DNA of 64,000 bases from Kribbella sindirgiensis (lineage in GTDB: Bacteria > Actinomycetota > Actinomycetes > Propionibacteriales > Kribbellaceae): contig NZ_SJKA01000001.1 in assembly GCF_004331435.1 (NCBI RefSeq), positions 248,001-312,000 on the forward strand, given 5' to 3'. The position numbers and the translations under genes are program-made. The notes under the pieces were generated by a model. The model was not told the DNA's origin. It did no database searches and was given only the letters and a program-made list of their open reading frames with translations. Below, piece after piece: positions 17,942 to 26,275 of the stretch (the first letter of the stretch is position 1; each line of letters starts with the position of its first letter).

Positions 17942-19363
17942 ATGGAGCCGGTTGAGCTGACGGGTGCCGGGTTGAGCCCGCTGGAGGCGGTGGCGCTCGG
18001 GCAGCGGCGTACGGCGGTGCGGTTGGGTGACGACGCCCGGAAGCGGATGGACGAGTCGGCGCGGGTGGTGGCCGAGGTCGCGGGGCGGCGGCCGGTGTAC
18101 GGGCGGACCACGGGCGTCGGGGCGAACCGCGACGTACTGACGTCCGACCCGGAGCACGGCGCGCGGTTGCTCGGATCGCATTCCACCACCGGTACGACGT
18201 CGTACCCGAAGGACGTCGTACGGCTCGGGCTGCTGATCCGGGTGAACCAGCTCGCGGCGGGCGGGTCCGGGCTCGACCCGGCGGTGGCGGACGCGATCGT
18301 CGAGCTGCTCAACGACGACGATCTCCCCGACCTGCACCGCGGCGGCGCGATCGGCACCGGCGACCTCGGCCCGCTCGCCGAACTCGGGCTCGCGCTCGGC
18401 GACGTCATCGACGGGACCAGTGCGCTCCCGCTGCTGTCCAGCAACGCGCTCACGCTCGCGGACTGCTGCCTCGCGTACGTCGAGGCCGCCACGCTGATCA
18501 ACGTCGTACCGCTGGTCGGCGCCCTGTCCCACGTCGCGCTCCGCGGCAACGCCGAGGTGTACGACGTCCGCGTCCAGGAGGCCCGTCCGCAGCCGGGGCA
18601 GGTCCGGGTCGCGCGCCGGATGCGCGAACTGCTCGACGAGCTGCCGCTGCCGCCTGCCCGGATCCAGGATCCCTTCGGGTTAAGGGCTTTCGCACAGGTC
18701 CTCGGCCCCGCCGTCGACCACGCCGATGCCTTGGGCAACAGTGTGCGGATCGACATCAACGCCGCCGCGGAGAACCCGCTGGTGAGCGGCGGCACCGTGC
18801 TCCACAACGGCAACTGGCACGCGATGCCGATCGCGCTCGCGCTGGACTCGCTGCGACTCAGTCTGCACAGTGTCGCGACTCTCTCCACCACCCGGGTCGC
18901 GAACCTGGTCGACCCGGACTACACCGGCCTCAGCCGCTTCCTGGCGAGCGGCGCCGAGGCGAGCTCGGGCGTGATGATGATCGAGTACGTCGCCCATGAC
19001 GCCCTCGCCGCGGTCCGTTCGGCCGCGCAACCCGCGACTCTCGGTACGGCGACGTTGTCCCGCGGCGCCGAGTTGCACGCCAGCTTCGCGCCGCAAGCCG
19101 CCGTACTGACCAAGCAACTCCTCGACGCGCTCCGTGAAGTCCTCGCCAGCGAACTCGTCACCGCCGTCCGCGCAATCCGCCTGGCCGGCCTGACACCCGA
19201 CGACCTCGCCCCGGCAGCCGTCGCCCCGTGGCTGACCGACGCCCTCGCGGCGCTCCCCGACGACCTGGCCGACCGATCACTCCGCGAGGACCTGGAAATC
19301 GCCCGCGGCCTCCTCACCCAGTGGGGCGACCGCCAGGTCGAGCACCCGGCCGAATCGGGCTAG
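17942..19363 (+). CDS. Histidase-family (aromatic amino-acid lyase) paralog with G-T-G triad
   Basis: 473 residues, clearly homologous to HAL/PAL over its length: VYGRTTGVGANR (catalytic-Tyr loop, Y53), IQDPFGLRAFAQVLG in place of the [15 protein letters not shown] block, ENPLVSGG and NGNWHAMP. At the MIO site the sequence is GAIGTGDLGPLAE: G138-T139-G140 instead of A/C-S-G, so no serine is available to form the dehydroalanine-derived MIO. It may form a methylated MIO variant from Thr, or be non-lyase (regulatory or another chemistry). ATG at 17942 chosen from family length. The palindrome upstream links it to hutH. Confidence 0.85.
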   Translation: MEPVELTGAGLSPLEAVALGQRRTAVRLGDDARKRMDESARVVAEVAGRRPVYGRTTGVGANRDVLTSDPEHGARLLGSHSTTGTTSYPKDVVRLGLLIRVNQLAAGGSGLDPAVADAIVELLNDDDLPDLHRGGAIGTGDLGPLAELGLALGDVIDGTSALPLLSSNALTLADCCLAYVEAATLINVVPLVGALSHVALRGNAEVYDVRVQEARPQPGQVRVARRMRELLDELPLPPARIQDPFGLRAFAQVLGPAVDHADALGNSVRIDINAAAENPLVSGGTVLHNGNWHAMPIALALDSLRLSLHSVATLSTTRVANLVDPDYTGLSRFLASGAEASSGVMMIEYVAHDALAAVRSAAQPATLGTATLSRGAELHASFAPQAAVLTKQLLDALREVLASELVTAVRAIRLAGLTPDDLAPAAVAPWLTDALAALPDDLADRSLREDLEIARGLLTQWGDRQVEHPAESG

Positions 19364-19367
19364 CTGG

Positions 19368-19463
19368 CACGGACGACAGGAGGTGTCCGCGCCCGCCGGG
19401 CACATTCACGCTCAGCGCACACCGCCAAGCGGCGATTTCCGCCGATACCTCCTGTCCTGCGTG
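19368..19463. repeat. Long-armed inverted repeat between convergent genes
   Basis: Arms 19368-19384 (CACGGACGACAGGAGGT) and 19447-19463 pair at 15 of 17 positions around a 62-nt interior. It fills the gap between two convergent genes and may act as a bidirectional terminator, or be a short mobile repeat. Confidence 0.5.
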
Positions 19464-19470
19464 CACACAT

Positions 19471-20451
19471 CTACAGCCGAACGAGCATCTTCCCGACGTT
19501 CTCGCCGCGCAGCATCGCGAGGAACGCGTCGACCAGGTGCTCGAACCCCTCGACCACCGTCTCGTCGGAGGTGACCGCTCCGGACCGCAGGTGCGGGGTC
19601 AGGAAGTCGATCAGCTCCGGGCGCAGGTCGAGGTGGTTGCGGACCAGGAATCCTTCCAGCCGTAGCTCCTTGTCGACGATGTCGAACAGGTTCCGCGGTG
19701 CGACGTCTGCCTGATGGTTGTAGGTCGACACCGCGCCGCACCACGCGATCCGGCCGTTCTGCTTGAGTACGTCGATCGCGGCGGCCAGGTGCTCCCCGCC
19801 GACGTTGTCGAGGTACGCGTCGACACCGTCCGGTGCCGCGGCCGCCAACTGCTCGACCAGATCGCCGCGCCGGTAGTTGATCGCGGCGTCGAACCCGACC
19901 TCGGCAACCAGGTGCTTCGCCTTCTCGTCCGAGCCGGTCGTGCCGATGACGCGCCCGGCGCCGAGCAGTTTCGCGATCCGCGCCGCCGCCGTACCGACTC
20001 CGCCGGCGGCCGCCGAGACCAGGAGGGTCTCGCCGGGTTGAAGGTTCAGGATGCGCTTGAGGCCGACGTACGCGCTCAGCCCGGTGCCGCCGAGGATCCC
20101 GAGATGGGCGGACAGCGGCACGCCGGGCGCCTCGTCGATCCGGCGGCTCTCGTCGGGAGTCACGACTGCGTGCGTCCGCCAGCCCTGCCGGTGGAACACG
20201 ATGTCCCCGACGGCGTACGCCGGGGTTTCGCTCTGGAGGACCCGACCGAGCGCACGTCCTTCGCCCGGGGTGTTCAACGGCCACCACTCGTCGGCATCCA
20301 TCAGCTGGCGCATGTACGGATCGACCGACAGCAAGACGTTCTCGACCAGGACCGTGCCAGGCCGGGGCTCGAGGGTCGGCGACTGCACCGACTCGAAGAG
20401 GTCGGCGGTAGGGACGCCGTCGGGACGGCCGATGAGTTGGATCTCTCGCAT
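19471..20451 (-). CDS. NADP-dependent medium-chain oxidoreductase (CurA/leukotriene B4 dehydrogenase type)
   Basis: 326 residues from ATG 20449-20451 (MREIQLIGRPDG); a TTG six codons upstream is the alternative. Zinc-independent MDR fold: LSVDPYMRQLMD near the N-terminus and the Rossmann motif LLVSAAAGGVGTAAARIAKLLGA, with GFDAAINYRRGDL. This family reduces alpha,beta-unsaturated ketones or prostaglandin-like enones; the physiological substrate here is unknown. Divergent from the ArsR-type regulator with only a small gap, suggesting local control. Confidence 0.9.
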   Translation of the reverse strand: MREIQLIGRPDGVPTADLFESVQSPTLEPRPGTVLVENVLLSVDPYMRQLMDADEWWPLNTPGEGRALGRVLQSETPAYAVGDIVFHRQGWRTHAVVTPDESRRIDEAPGVPLSAHLGILGGTGLSAYVGLKRILNLQPGETLLVSAAAGGVGTAAARIAKLLGAGRVIGTTGSDEKAKHLVAEVGFDAAINYRRGDLVEQLAAAAPDGVDAYLDNVGGEHLAAAIDVLKQNGRIAWCGAVSTYNHQADVAPRNLFDIVDKELRLEGFLVRNHLDLRPELIDFLTPHLRSGAVTSDETVVEGFEHLVDAFLAMLRGENVGKMLVRL

Positions 20452-20507
20452 CGGGCCAGCCAAGATCAACCGACGGCGGCGACACCAGAGAGTTAGCGTA
20501 GTGCTTA

Positions 20508-21494
20508 ATGATCAGCTACCGGCTCGGCGTCGACGACCTCGCCGACATGCGGTTCGCCTGCTCGCCGCTGCTCGAGACGGCGACCAGCCTCTGGGCGCTC
20601 TACGAGCCGTCCAGTCACGTCGTACACCTGCCATGGATCCGGCCGACCAGCACTCTGCTGCGCAACCACCCGGAGCGGGACCTGCTGATGGCACTGGTCG
20701 CTCCGGAAGTTCAGTGGCTGCCCGACTTCATCACGCCGCGACCCACCTCGCCGCTGCCGGACGTCGAGGAGGAGCTCGCGAAGGTCCGCGCGACCCCGCC
20801 TCGCCGCGCGGTCGCCGACGTGATCCGCGCGTACGACGGTCGTCGACTCCCGCCCGTCCTCGAGCAGCTGTGCGCGAACCCGCGCCGGCTGCGCGACCGG
20901 GTCGGTTCGGCGATCGCGTCGTACTGGGAGTTCGCCGTGGAGCCGCACTGGCCGCGCATGCGGATGCTGCTCGAGGCGGACATGGTCCACCGCGCGCAAC
21001 TGCTCGCCCGCGACGGCGCGGCGGCCGTCCTCACCGGATTGGATCCGTCGGCACAGTGGTCCGACGGGGTACTGCGGCTGCGAGTCTCGTCGTACCGACT
21101 CGACTACGACGCCGAGGTCCGTGGCCGGGGCTTCTGGCTGGTGCCGACGCTGTTCGCGAAGCACGCGATCAGTCCCGTCGACCCGTCCGAGCCACCGACC
21201 GTCGCGTATCCCGCACGCGGCATCGGCACCCTCTGGTCACCCCCAACCACACCGGCGCCGCGCGCGCTGGAGGACTTGCTCGGGAAACCCCGCGCCTCCT
21301 TGCTGACGGACCTCACGGCCCCGACATCCACCCGCGAACTGGCTCGTCGTCGAGAGGTCTCCCCCAGCGCCATCTCCCAGCACCTGGCCACGTTGCTCGC
21401 CAGCGGCCTGGTCACCCGCGCCCGCGCCGGCCGCGTCGTCTTGTACGCGCGAACTCCCCTTGCCGATCAACTGATCGATCAGAGCCGGTTGTAG
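20508..21494 (+). CDS. ArsR-type winged-helix regulator with DUF5937-like N-terminus
   Basis: 328 residues. Residues 1-240 resemble the DUF5937-type sensory region (ISYRLGVDDLADMRFACSPLLE). The C-terminal 80 residues are an ArsR winged helix (STRELARRREVSPSAISQHLATLLASGLVTRARAGRVVLYARTP). Likely represses or activates the divergent oxidoreductase. Its 3' end overlaps the convergent 21479 gene by 16 bp. Confidence 0.85.
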   Translation: MISYRLGVDDLADMRFACSPLLETATSLWALYEPSSHVVHLPWIRPTSTLLRNHPERDLLMALVAPEVQWLPDFITPRPTSPLPDVEEELAKVRATPPRRAVADVIRAYDGRRLPPVLEQLCANPRRLRDRVGSAIASYWEFAVEPHWPRMRMLLEADMVHRAQLLARDGAAAVLTGLDPSAQWSDGVLRLRVSSYRLDYDAEVRGRGFWLVPTLFAKHAISPVDPSEPPTVAYPARGIGTLWSPPTTPAPRALEDLLGKPRASLLTDLTAPTSTRELARRREVSPSAISQHLATLLASGLVTRARAGRVVLYARTPLADQLIDQSRL

Positions 21495-22321
21495 GCCTTG
21501 AGCGTGCGCAGTGCGCCGACCGTGACGATGCCGCGGTACTCGAGGTGGGCGGCCGGTCCGGGGGGTTCCCAGGTGATGGCCCAGCCGCCGTCGTCCTGCT
21601 GGTCCTCGATCAGGCGATCGAGGTGGGCGTCGAGCTGGGCGTCGGTGAAGAGCGGTCGCCAGAAGCTGTCCGGGGTCTGGGCGAGATGGAGCGGAGTCAC
21701 GCCGTACGTCGGGTCCGCGGCGTCGGCGCGGAACCACTGGAGCTTGGGCAACCAGTCGCGGATGCGATCCAGGTCGACGTCATCGGTGTGTTCCAGGAAC
21801 TCCAGAGCCTCGTGCAAACCGTGGGCGTCCTCCGGGAACCCGTCCGCCAGTTGCGCCGCGCACCAAGCACCGGCCCGGTCGCGCCAGGGGTGTTCGAAGC
21901 CGAGCTTGTGCAGGCGGCCGACCAGGCCAGCGGTGGGGTTGATCCCGGGCTGGTAGGTCCACTCGGTGATGTGCTCGGCGCGCGGGTAACCCTCGACCGC
22001 CGGACCACACAACGGCACCGCGCCGTCGGAGTTCGCGGTCCGGTCGAGCCAGTCCGCCGCCCGCCGCACCATCTCCTCGTCCCGGGCCTCGGCCGCGAGC
22101 AACGTGTCGAACGCGACCTCGACGTCCAGCGGCAGGCTGTCCGGACACCGCTTGTCCGGCTCCAGTCCCTGCCCGAACCCGCCGTCGGCGTTCTGGAACC
22201 CACGCAACGCGTCGACCACACCCTGCGGATCAGCTCCCTCGAAAACAGTCGCGAAGAGCCGCCGCTCGAGCACCCGAGCGTCCCGCCGTACAAAGTCCCG
22301 ACCTGCCGTGAAGATGTCCAT
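21479..22321 (-). CDS. Prenyltransferase/squalene-oxidase-fold (alpha-alpha toroid) protein
   Basis: 280 residues from ATG 22319-22321 (MDIFTAGRDFV), with alternatives up to 8 codons upstream. Repeated helical QW-like segments: LRGFQNADGGFGQGLEPD, DWLDRTANSDGAVPL and LIEDQQDDGGWAITWEPPG, as in terpene-cyclase/prenyltransferase beta-subunit folds. No DxDD catalytic motif is visible, so a cyclase role is not supported; function unknown. Confidence 0.75.
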   Translation of the reverse strand: MDIFTAGRDFVRRDARVLERRLFATVFEGADPQGVVDALRGFQNADGGFGQGLEPDKRCPDSLPLDVEVAFDTLLAAEARDEEMVRRAADWLDRTANSDGAVPLCGPAVEGYPRAEHITEWTYQPGINPTAGLVGRLHKLGFEHPWRDRAGAWCAAQLADGFPEDAHGLHEALEFLEHTDDVDLDRIRDWLPKLQWFRADAADPTYGVTPLHLAQTPDSFWRPLFTDAQLDAHLDRLIEDQQDDGGWAITWEPPGPAAHLEYRGIVTVGALRTLKAYNRL

Positions 22322-22370
22322 ACCCGTACCTTTACCCATCCCCACCGACAGGTCTTGAACGAATCGGACG

Positions 22371-23048
22371 TCACGGCTCGAAGCGGTAGCCCATTCCTGG
22401 TTCCGTCAGCAGGTGTTGTGGGCGGGCCGGGTCGGGTTCGAGTTTGCGGCGGAGCTGGCCCATGTAGAAGCGGAGGTTGCCGCTCGCGGTTTCGTAGCCG
22501 GGGCCCCAGACCTCTGTCAGGAGCTGGCGCTGGGACATGAGCTTGCCGGGGTTGCGGACCAGGACCTCCAGCAGATGCCACTCGGTGGGGGTGAGGCGGA
22601 CGTCCTCGCCGTTCTCGAGCGTGACGCGCTTCGCGGCCAGATCCACGACGGCGCCGCCGACGGTCACCACCGGCTGGTCCTGGGCGAGGTTGCTGCGCCG
22701 CAGTACGGCGCGCATCCGGGCCAGCAGCTCGTCGATCCCGAACGGCTTCGTCACGTAGTCGTCCGCGCCGGCGTCCAGCGCCTCGACCTTGTCGGTCTGG
22801 TCGGTCCGCCCGGACAGCACCAGGATCGGCGCGTCGGTCCAGCCGCGCAGTCCGCGGATCACGTCCACGCCGTCGAAGTCCGGCAGCCCGAGGTCGAGGA
22901 TCACCAGCTCCGGCGGATGCTGCGCGGCGACCTTCAACGCCGACGTACCGGTGCCGGCCAGATGCACCTCGTACCCGCGCGCCTTCAGGTTGATCTGCAA
23001 CGCCCGCACGATCTGCGGCTCGTCGTCGACCACCAGAACTCTGGTCAC
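22371..23048 (-). CDS. kdpE: Response regulator KdpE
   Basis: 225 residues, OmpR family. Receiver domain with VDDEPQ, phospho-acceptor Asp in LVILDLGLPDFDG and LSGRTDQTDKVEALDAGADDYVTKPF. C-terminal winged helix VRLTPTEWHLLEVLVRNPGKLMSQ ... YMGQLRRKLEPDPARP. GTG start overlaps the kdpD stop (GTGA). Activates kdpFABC under potassium limitation or osmotic stress; the five phased direct repeats at 30251-30304 are its likely target (inference). Confidence 0.95.
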   Translation of the reverse strand: MTRVLVVDDEPQIVRALQINLKARGYEVHLAGTGTSALKVAAQHPPELVILDLGLPDFDGVDVIRGLRGWTDAPILVLSGRTDQTDKVEALDAGADDYVTKPFGIDELLARMRAVLRRSNLAQDQPVVTVGGAVVDLAAKRVTLENGEDVRLTPTEWHLLEVLVRNPGKLMSQRQLLTEVWGPGYETASGNLRFYMGQLRRKLEPDPARPQHLLTEPGMGYRFEP

Positions 23049-25612
23049 TCCGTGTCTCCTGATCTCTCGCGGGCGCCTGGAACCGGGGCCTCCGAAGCCT
23101 GCGCCGTCGGGATCGCGACCACCATGGTCAGTCCACCACCTGGGGTGTCCTCGGGCTGCAAGGTGCCGTGCATCGCCTCGGCGAGTCCTCGGGCGAGCGC
23201 CAGCCCGAGCCCGACGCCGACGGTGTTGTCGGTGTCGCCGAGCCGCTGGAACGGCGCGAACACCCGGTCCCGGTCCGCGCGCGGGATCCCGGGGCCGCGG
23301 TCGATCACCCGGATCTCGACGATGTCGCCGAGGGCGCTCCCGGTGATCAGCGGCGGCCGCTCGGGCGGCGAGTAGCGGATCGCGTTCGCCAGGAGGTTCG
23401 CCACGACGCGCTCCAGCAGCGCCGGGTCCGCCTCGACCAGCGGCAGCGTGTGCGGGATGTCGACGGTCACCCGGTCGGCGTCGTCACCCAGCTCGGACAG
23501 TACGCCGGGCACGATCTCGTCCATCGCCATCGGCCGCGTGAAGACCGGCAGTACGCCGGCCTGCAGCCGACTCAGGTCGAGCAGGTTGTCCACCAGCCGC
23601 GACAGCCGGTCGAGCGACTCGTCCGCGGTCTCCAGCAACTCCTTGCGTTCGGCGTCGGTCCACTCGACATCGTCACTGCGCAGGCTGGTGACGGAGGCCT
23701 TGGCCGAGGCCAGCGGCGACCGCAGGTCGTGCCCGACCGCGCGGAGCAACGCCGTACGCAGCTTGTCGGCCTCGGCGAGCGGCTTCGCTTCGGCCGCGGC
23801 CTCACTCAGCCGCCCTCGGTCCACGAGCGCGGCCGCGTGCGCCGCGAAGGCTCCGACCAGCCGGCGCTCGTCCGCCGCCAGCTGATGCCCTTGCAGCACC
23901 AGCACCAGGTCATCCCGGGCCGGGATCTCCGCGTCGGCTTCCTCCGGACGCGTGCAGGTCAGGGTCCCGGCCGATGCGAGCGGTCGCCATACCTCGGTCA
24001 GCTCGTCGTCGTCGACGCGCTCCATCAGGCACGCCCCGGTCATCCCGAACGCCTCGCGCACCCGCTCCAGCAGGGCGGGCAGCGCGGTCTCACCGCGCAG
24101 TACCGATCCGGCCAAGGTCGCCAACGTCTCCGATTCCGCGGCCGCCCGGGCCGCTTGTCTGGTACGCCGTGCCGCGCGGTCGACGACCGTACTGACCATG
24201 GCCGCGACCAGGATGAAGATCAGCAACGCCAGCGCGTTGTTCAGCTCGGCGATCGTGAACGTCCGCTTCGGCGGGGTGAAGAAGTAGTTGAGCACCAGCG
24301 ATCCGGCGATCGCGGTCACCATCGCCGGCCACATCCCACCGACCAGCGACACCACCACGACGGCGAACAGGAACGCCAGCACGTTGCTGGTCAGGTTGAG
24401 CGTGTCACCGCCGAGCCCGAGGAGCAGCGCGAGCAGCGGCGGCAGGGCGACGGCCAGTACGAAGCCCTGGATCTTCCGTTTCCGGGACAGACTGCCCCGG
24501 AGCCTGGGCAACCGGCCGCGGCCCATCAGCGAATGCGTGACCAGGTGTACGTCGATATCGCCGGAGTCGCGGATCGTCGTCGACCCGATCCCCGGGCCGG
24601 TGACCAGCGTCGACAGCCGGCTGCGGCGCGAGCCGCCGAGGACGAGCTGGGTGGCGTTCTCGGCCCGCGCGAAGGTCAGCAGCGCGGCCGGAATGTCGTC
24701 ACCGACCACCTGGTGGTAGGTCCCGCCGAGTTTCTCGACCAGGTTCCGCTGCTCGGCGAGCTTGGTCGGGTTCGCGCCGGTCAGCCCGTCGGAGCGCGCC
24801 ACATGGACCGCGAGCAGGTCGCCGCCGGACGACCGCGCCGCGATCCGCGCGGCCCGCCGGATCAGCGTCTCGCCCTCGGGACCGCCGGTCAGCGCGACCA
24901 CCACCCGCTCGCGGGCCTCCCAGGTGGAGTCGATGTCGTGTTCCGCGCGGTACTGCTGCAGACCGGCGTCGACCCGGTCGGCGAGCCAGAGCAGCGCGAG
25001 CTCCCGCAGCGCCGACAGGTTGCCGACCCGGAAATAGTTGCCCAGGGCAGCGTCCACCTTGTCGGCGGCGTAGATGTTGCCGTGCGCCATCCGCCGGCGC
25101 AACGCCTCCGGTGTCATGTCGACGAGCTCGATCTGGTCCGCGGCCCGGACCACGCGGTCCGGGACCTTCTCCTGCTGCGGTACGCCGGTGATCTTCTCGA
25201 CCACGTCGTTGATCGACTCGAGGTGCTGGATGTTGACCGCCGAGATCACGTCGATCCCGGCGGCCAGCAGCTCCTCGATGTCCTGCCAGCGCTTCTCGTT
25301 CCGGCTGCCCGGGACGTTGGTGTGCGCCAGTTCGTCGACCAGCGCGACCTCCGGCCGGCGCGCGAGCACCGCGTCGATGTCCATCTCGGTGAAGCTCGCG
25401 CCCCGGTAGTCGAGGATCCGGCGCGGGATCGTCTCGAGCCCGGCCAGCATCTCCGCGGTGTGCTCGCGCCCGTGGGTCTCGACGAACCCGACCACCACGT
25501 CCGTGCCCCGGGCCAGCCGTCGCTGACCCTCGCCCAGCATCTTGTAGGTCTTGCCAACGCCGGGCGCGGCACCCAGGTAGATCCGCAGATGCCCGCGGCC
25601 GCCAGTACTCAT
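23045..25612 (-). CDS. kdpD: Sensor histidine kinase KdpD
   Basis: 855 residues, full-length. N-terminal KdpD domain with Walker A YLGAAPGVGKTYKML (about 10-24) and LVDELAHTNVPGSRN. USP-like domain (about 245-370: ERVVVALTGGPEGETLIRRAAR). DUF4118 four-helix membrane segment (about 395-490), a GAF-like region, HisKA with phospho-His in AVGHDLRSPLASAKASV, and HATPase (NLLANAIRYSP, DRGPGIP, GVGLGLALARGLAEA). Senses potassium and c-di-AMP in relatives. 17 nt downstream of kdpC, upstream partner of kdpE. Confidence 0.96.
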   Translation of the reverse strand: MSTGGRGHLRIYLGAAPGVGKTYKMLGEGQRRLARGTDVVVGFVETHGREHTAEMLAGLETIPRRILDYRGASFTEMDIDAVLARRPEVALVDELAHTNVPGSRNEKRWQDIEELLAAGIDVISAVNIQHLESINDVVEKITGVPQQEKVPDRVVRAADQIELVDMTPEALRRRMAHGNIYAADKVDAALGNYFRVGNLSALRELALLWLADRVDAGLQQYRAEHDIDSTWEARERVVVALTGGPEGETLIRRAARIAARSSGGDLLAVHVARSDGLTGANPTKLAEQRNLVEKLGGTYHQVVGDDIPAALLTFARAENATQLVLGGSRRSRLSTLVTGPGIGSTTIRDSGDIDVHLVTHSLMGRGRLPRLRGSLSRKRKIQGFVLAVALPPLLALLLGLGGDTLNLTSNVLAFLFAVVVVSLVGGMWPAMVTAIAGSLVLNYFFTPPKRTFTIAELNNALALLIFILVAAMVSTVVDRAARRTRQAARAAAESETLATLAGSVLRGETALPALLERVREAFGMTGACLMERVDDDELTEVWRPLASAGTLTCTRPEEADAEIPARDDLVLVLQGHQLAADERRLVGAFAAHAAALVDRGRLSEAAAEAKPLAEADKLRTALLRAVGHDLRSPLASAKASVTSLRSDDVEWTDAERKELLETADESLDRLSRLVDNLLDLSRLQAGVLPVFTRPMAMDEIVPGVLSELGDDADRVTVDIPHTLPLVEADPALLERVVANLLANAIRYSPPERPPLITGSALGDIVEIRVIDRGPGIPRADRDRVFAPFQRLGDTDNTVGVGLGLALARGLAEAMHGTLQPEDTPGGGLTMVVAIPTAQASEAPVPGARERSGDTE

Positions 25613-25629
25613 ACTCGAATGATCGCAGG

Positions 25630-26262
25630 TCAGCCGAGCGCGGCCAGCGCGTTGTTCAGCTTCACCACGTTGACGGCGGGCTCACCCAGGAATCCCAGCG
25701 TGCGGCCCTGCGTGGCGTCCTCGACGAGTTTCTGCACCGTGGCGACCGGCAGGTTCCGCTCGCGGGCGACCCGGTTGACCTGCAGAGCGGCGTACGCCGG
25801 ACTGATGCTCGGGTCGAGGCCGCTCGCGCTGGCGGTCACCGCGTCCGGCGGGACCTGGGACGGGTCGACACCCTCCAGCTCCGCGACCGCCTTGCGGCGC
25901 TCGTCGATCGCCGCGATCAGGTCGGCGTTGTTCGGCCCGAGGTTCGAGCCGCCGCTCGCCGCGCCGTCGTACGCGCTCGCGGACGGCCTGGTCTGGAACC
26001 ACTTCGGGTCGGCGACCATGATCGCCTTGCCATCGGCGTCCTTCTTGCCGCTGTCCATCGTGTACGCCTGGCCGATCAGGTCGGAGGCGACGTCCTTGCC
26101 GTCGATCTTGACGATCGAGCCGTTCGCGTTGCCGTGGAACAGCGCCTGGGCGGCCCCGGTCATCACCAGCGGGTAGACGATCCCGAGGACCGCCGTGAAC
26201 ACGAGCAGCGCCCGCAGCGCCACCCCGAACTGCCGGACCGAGCCGGGCAGATTGCTTGCCAT
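25630..26262 (-). CDS. kdpC: Potassium-transporting ATPase KdpC
   Basis: 210 residues from ATG 26260-26262 (GAGGT upstream). One N-terminal membrane helix (LRALLVFTAVLGIVYPLVMTGAAQALF), then FQTRPSAS, SNLGPNNADL and NLPVATVQKLVEDAT, all KdpC signatures. Stabilises the KdpFABC complex. Confidence 0.96.
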   Translation of the reverse strand: MASNLPGSVRQFGVALRALLVFTAVLGIVYPLVMTGAAQALFHGNANGSIVKIDGKDVASDLIGQAYTMDSGKKDADGKAIMVADPKWFQTRPSASAYDGAASGGSNLGPNNADLIAAIDERRKAVAELEGVDPSQVPPDAVTASASGLDPSISPAYAALQVNRVARERNLPVATVQKLVEDATQGRTLGFLGEPAVNVVKLNNALAALG

Positions 26263-26275
26263 GAACAACTACCTC

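Noticed and set aside
23168..26176. 1002-codon plus-strand frame opposite kdpD/kdpC
   Set aside because: Antisense shadow of KdpD, whose domains are all recognisable on the minus strand.
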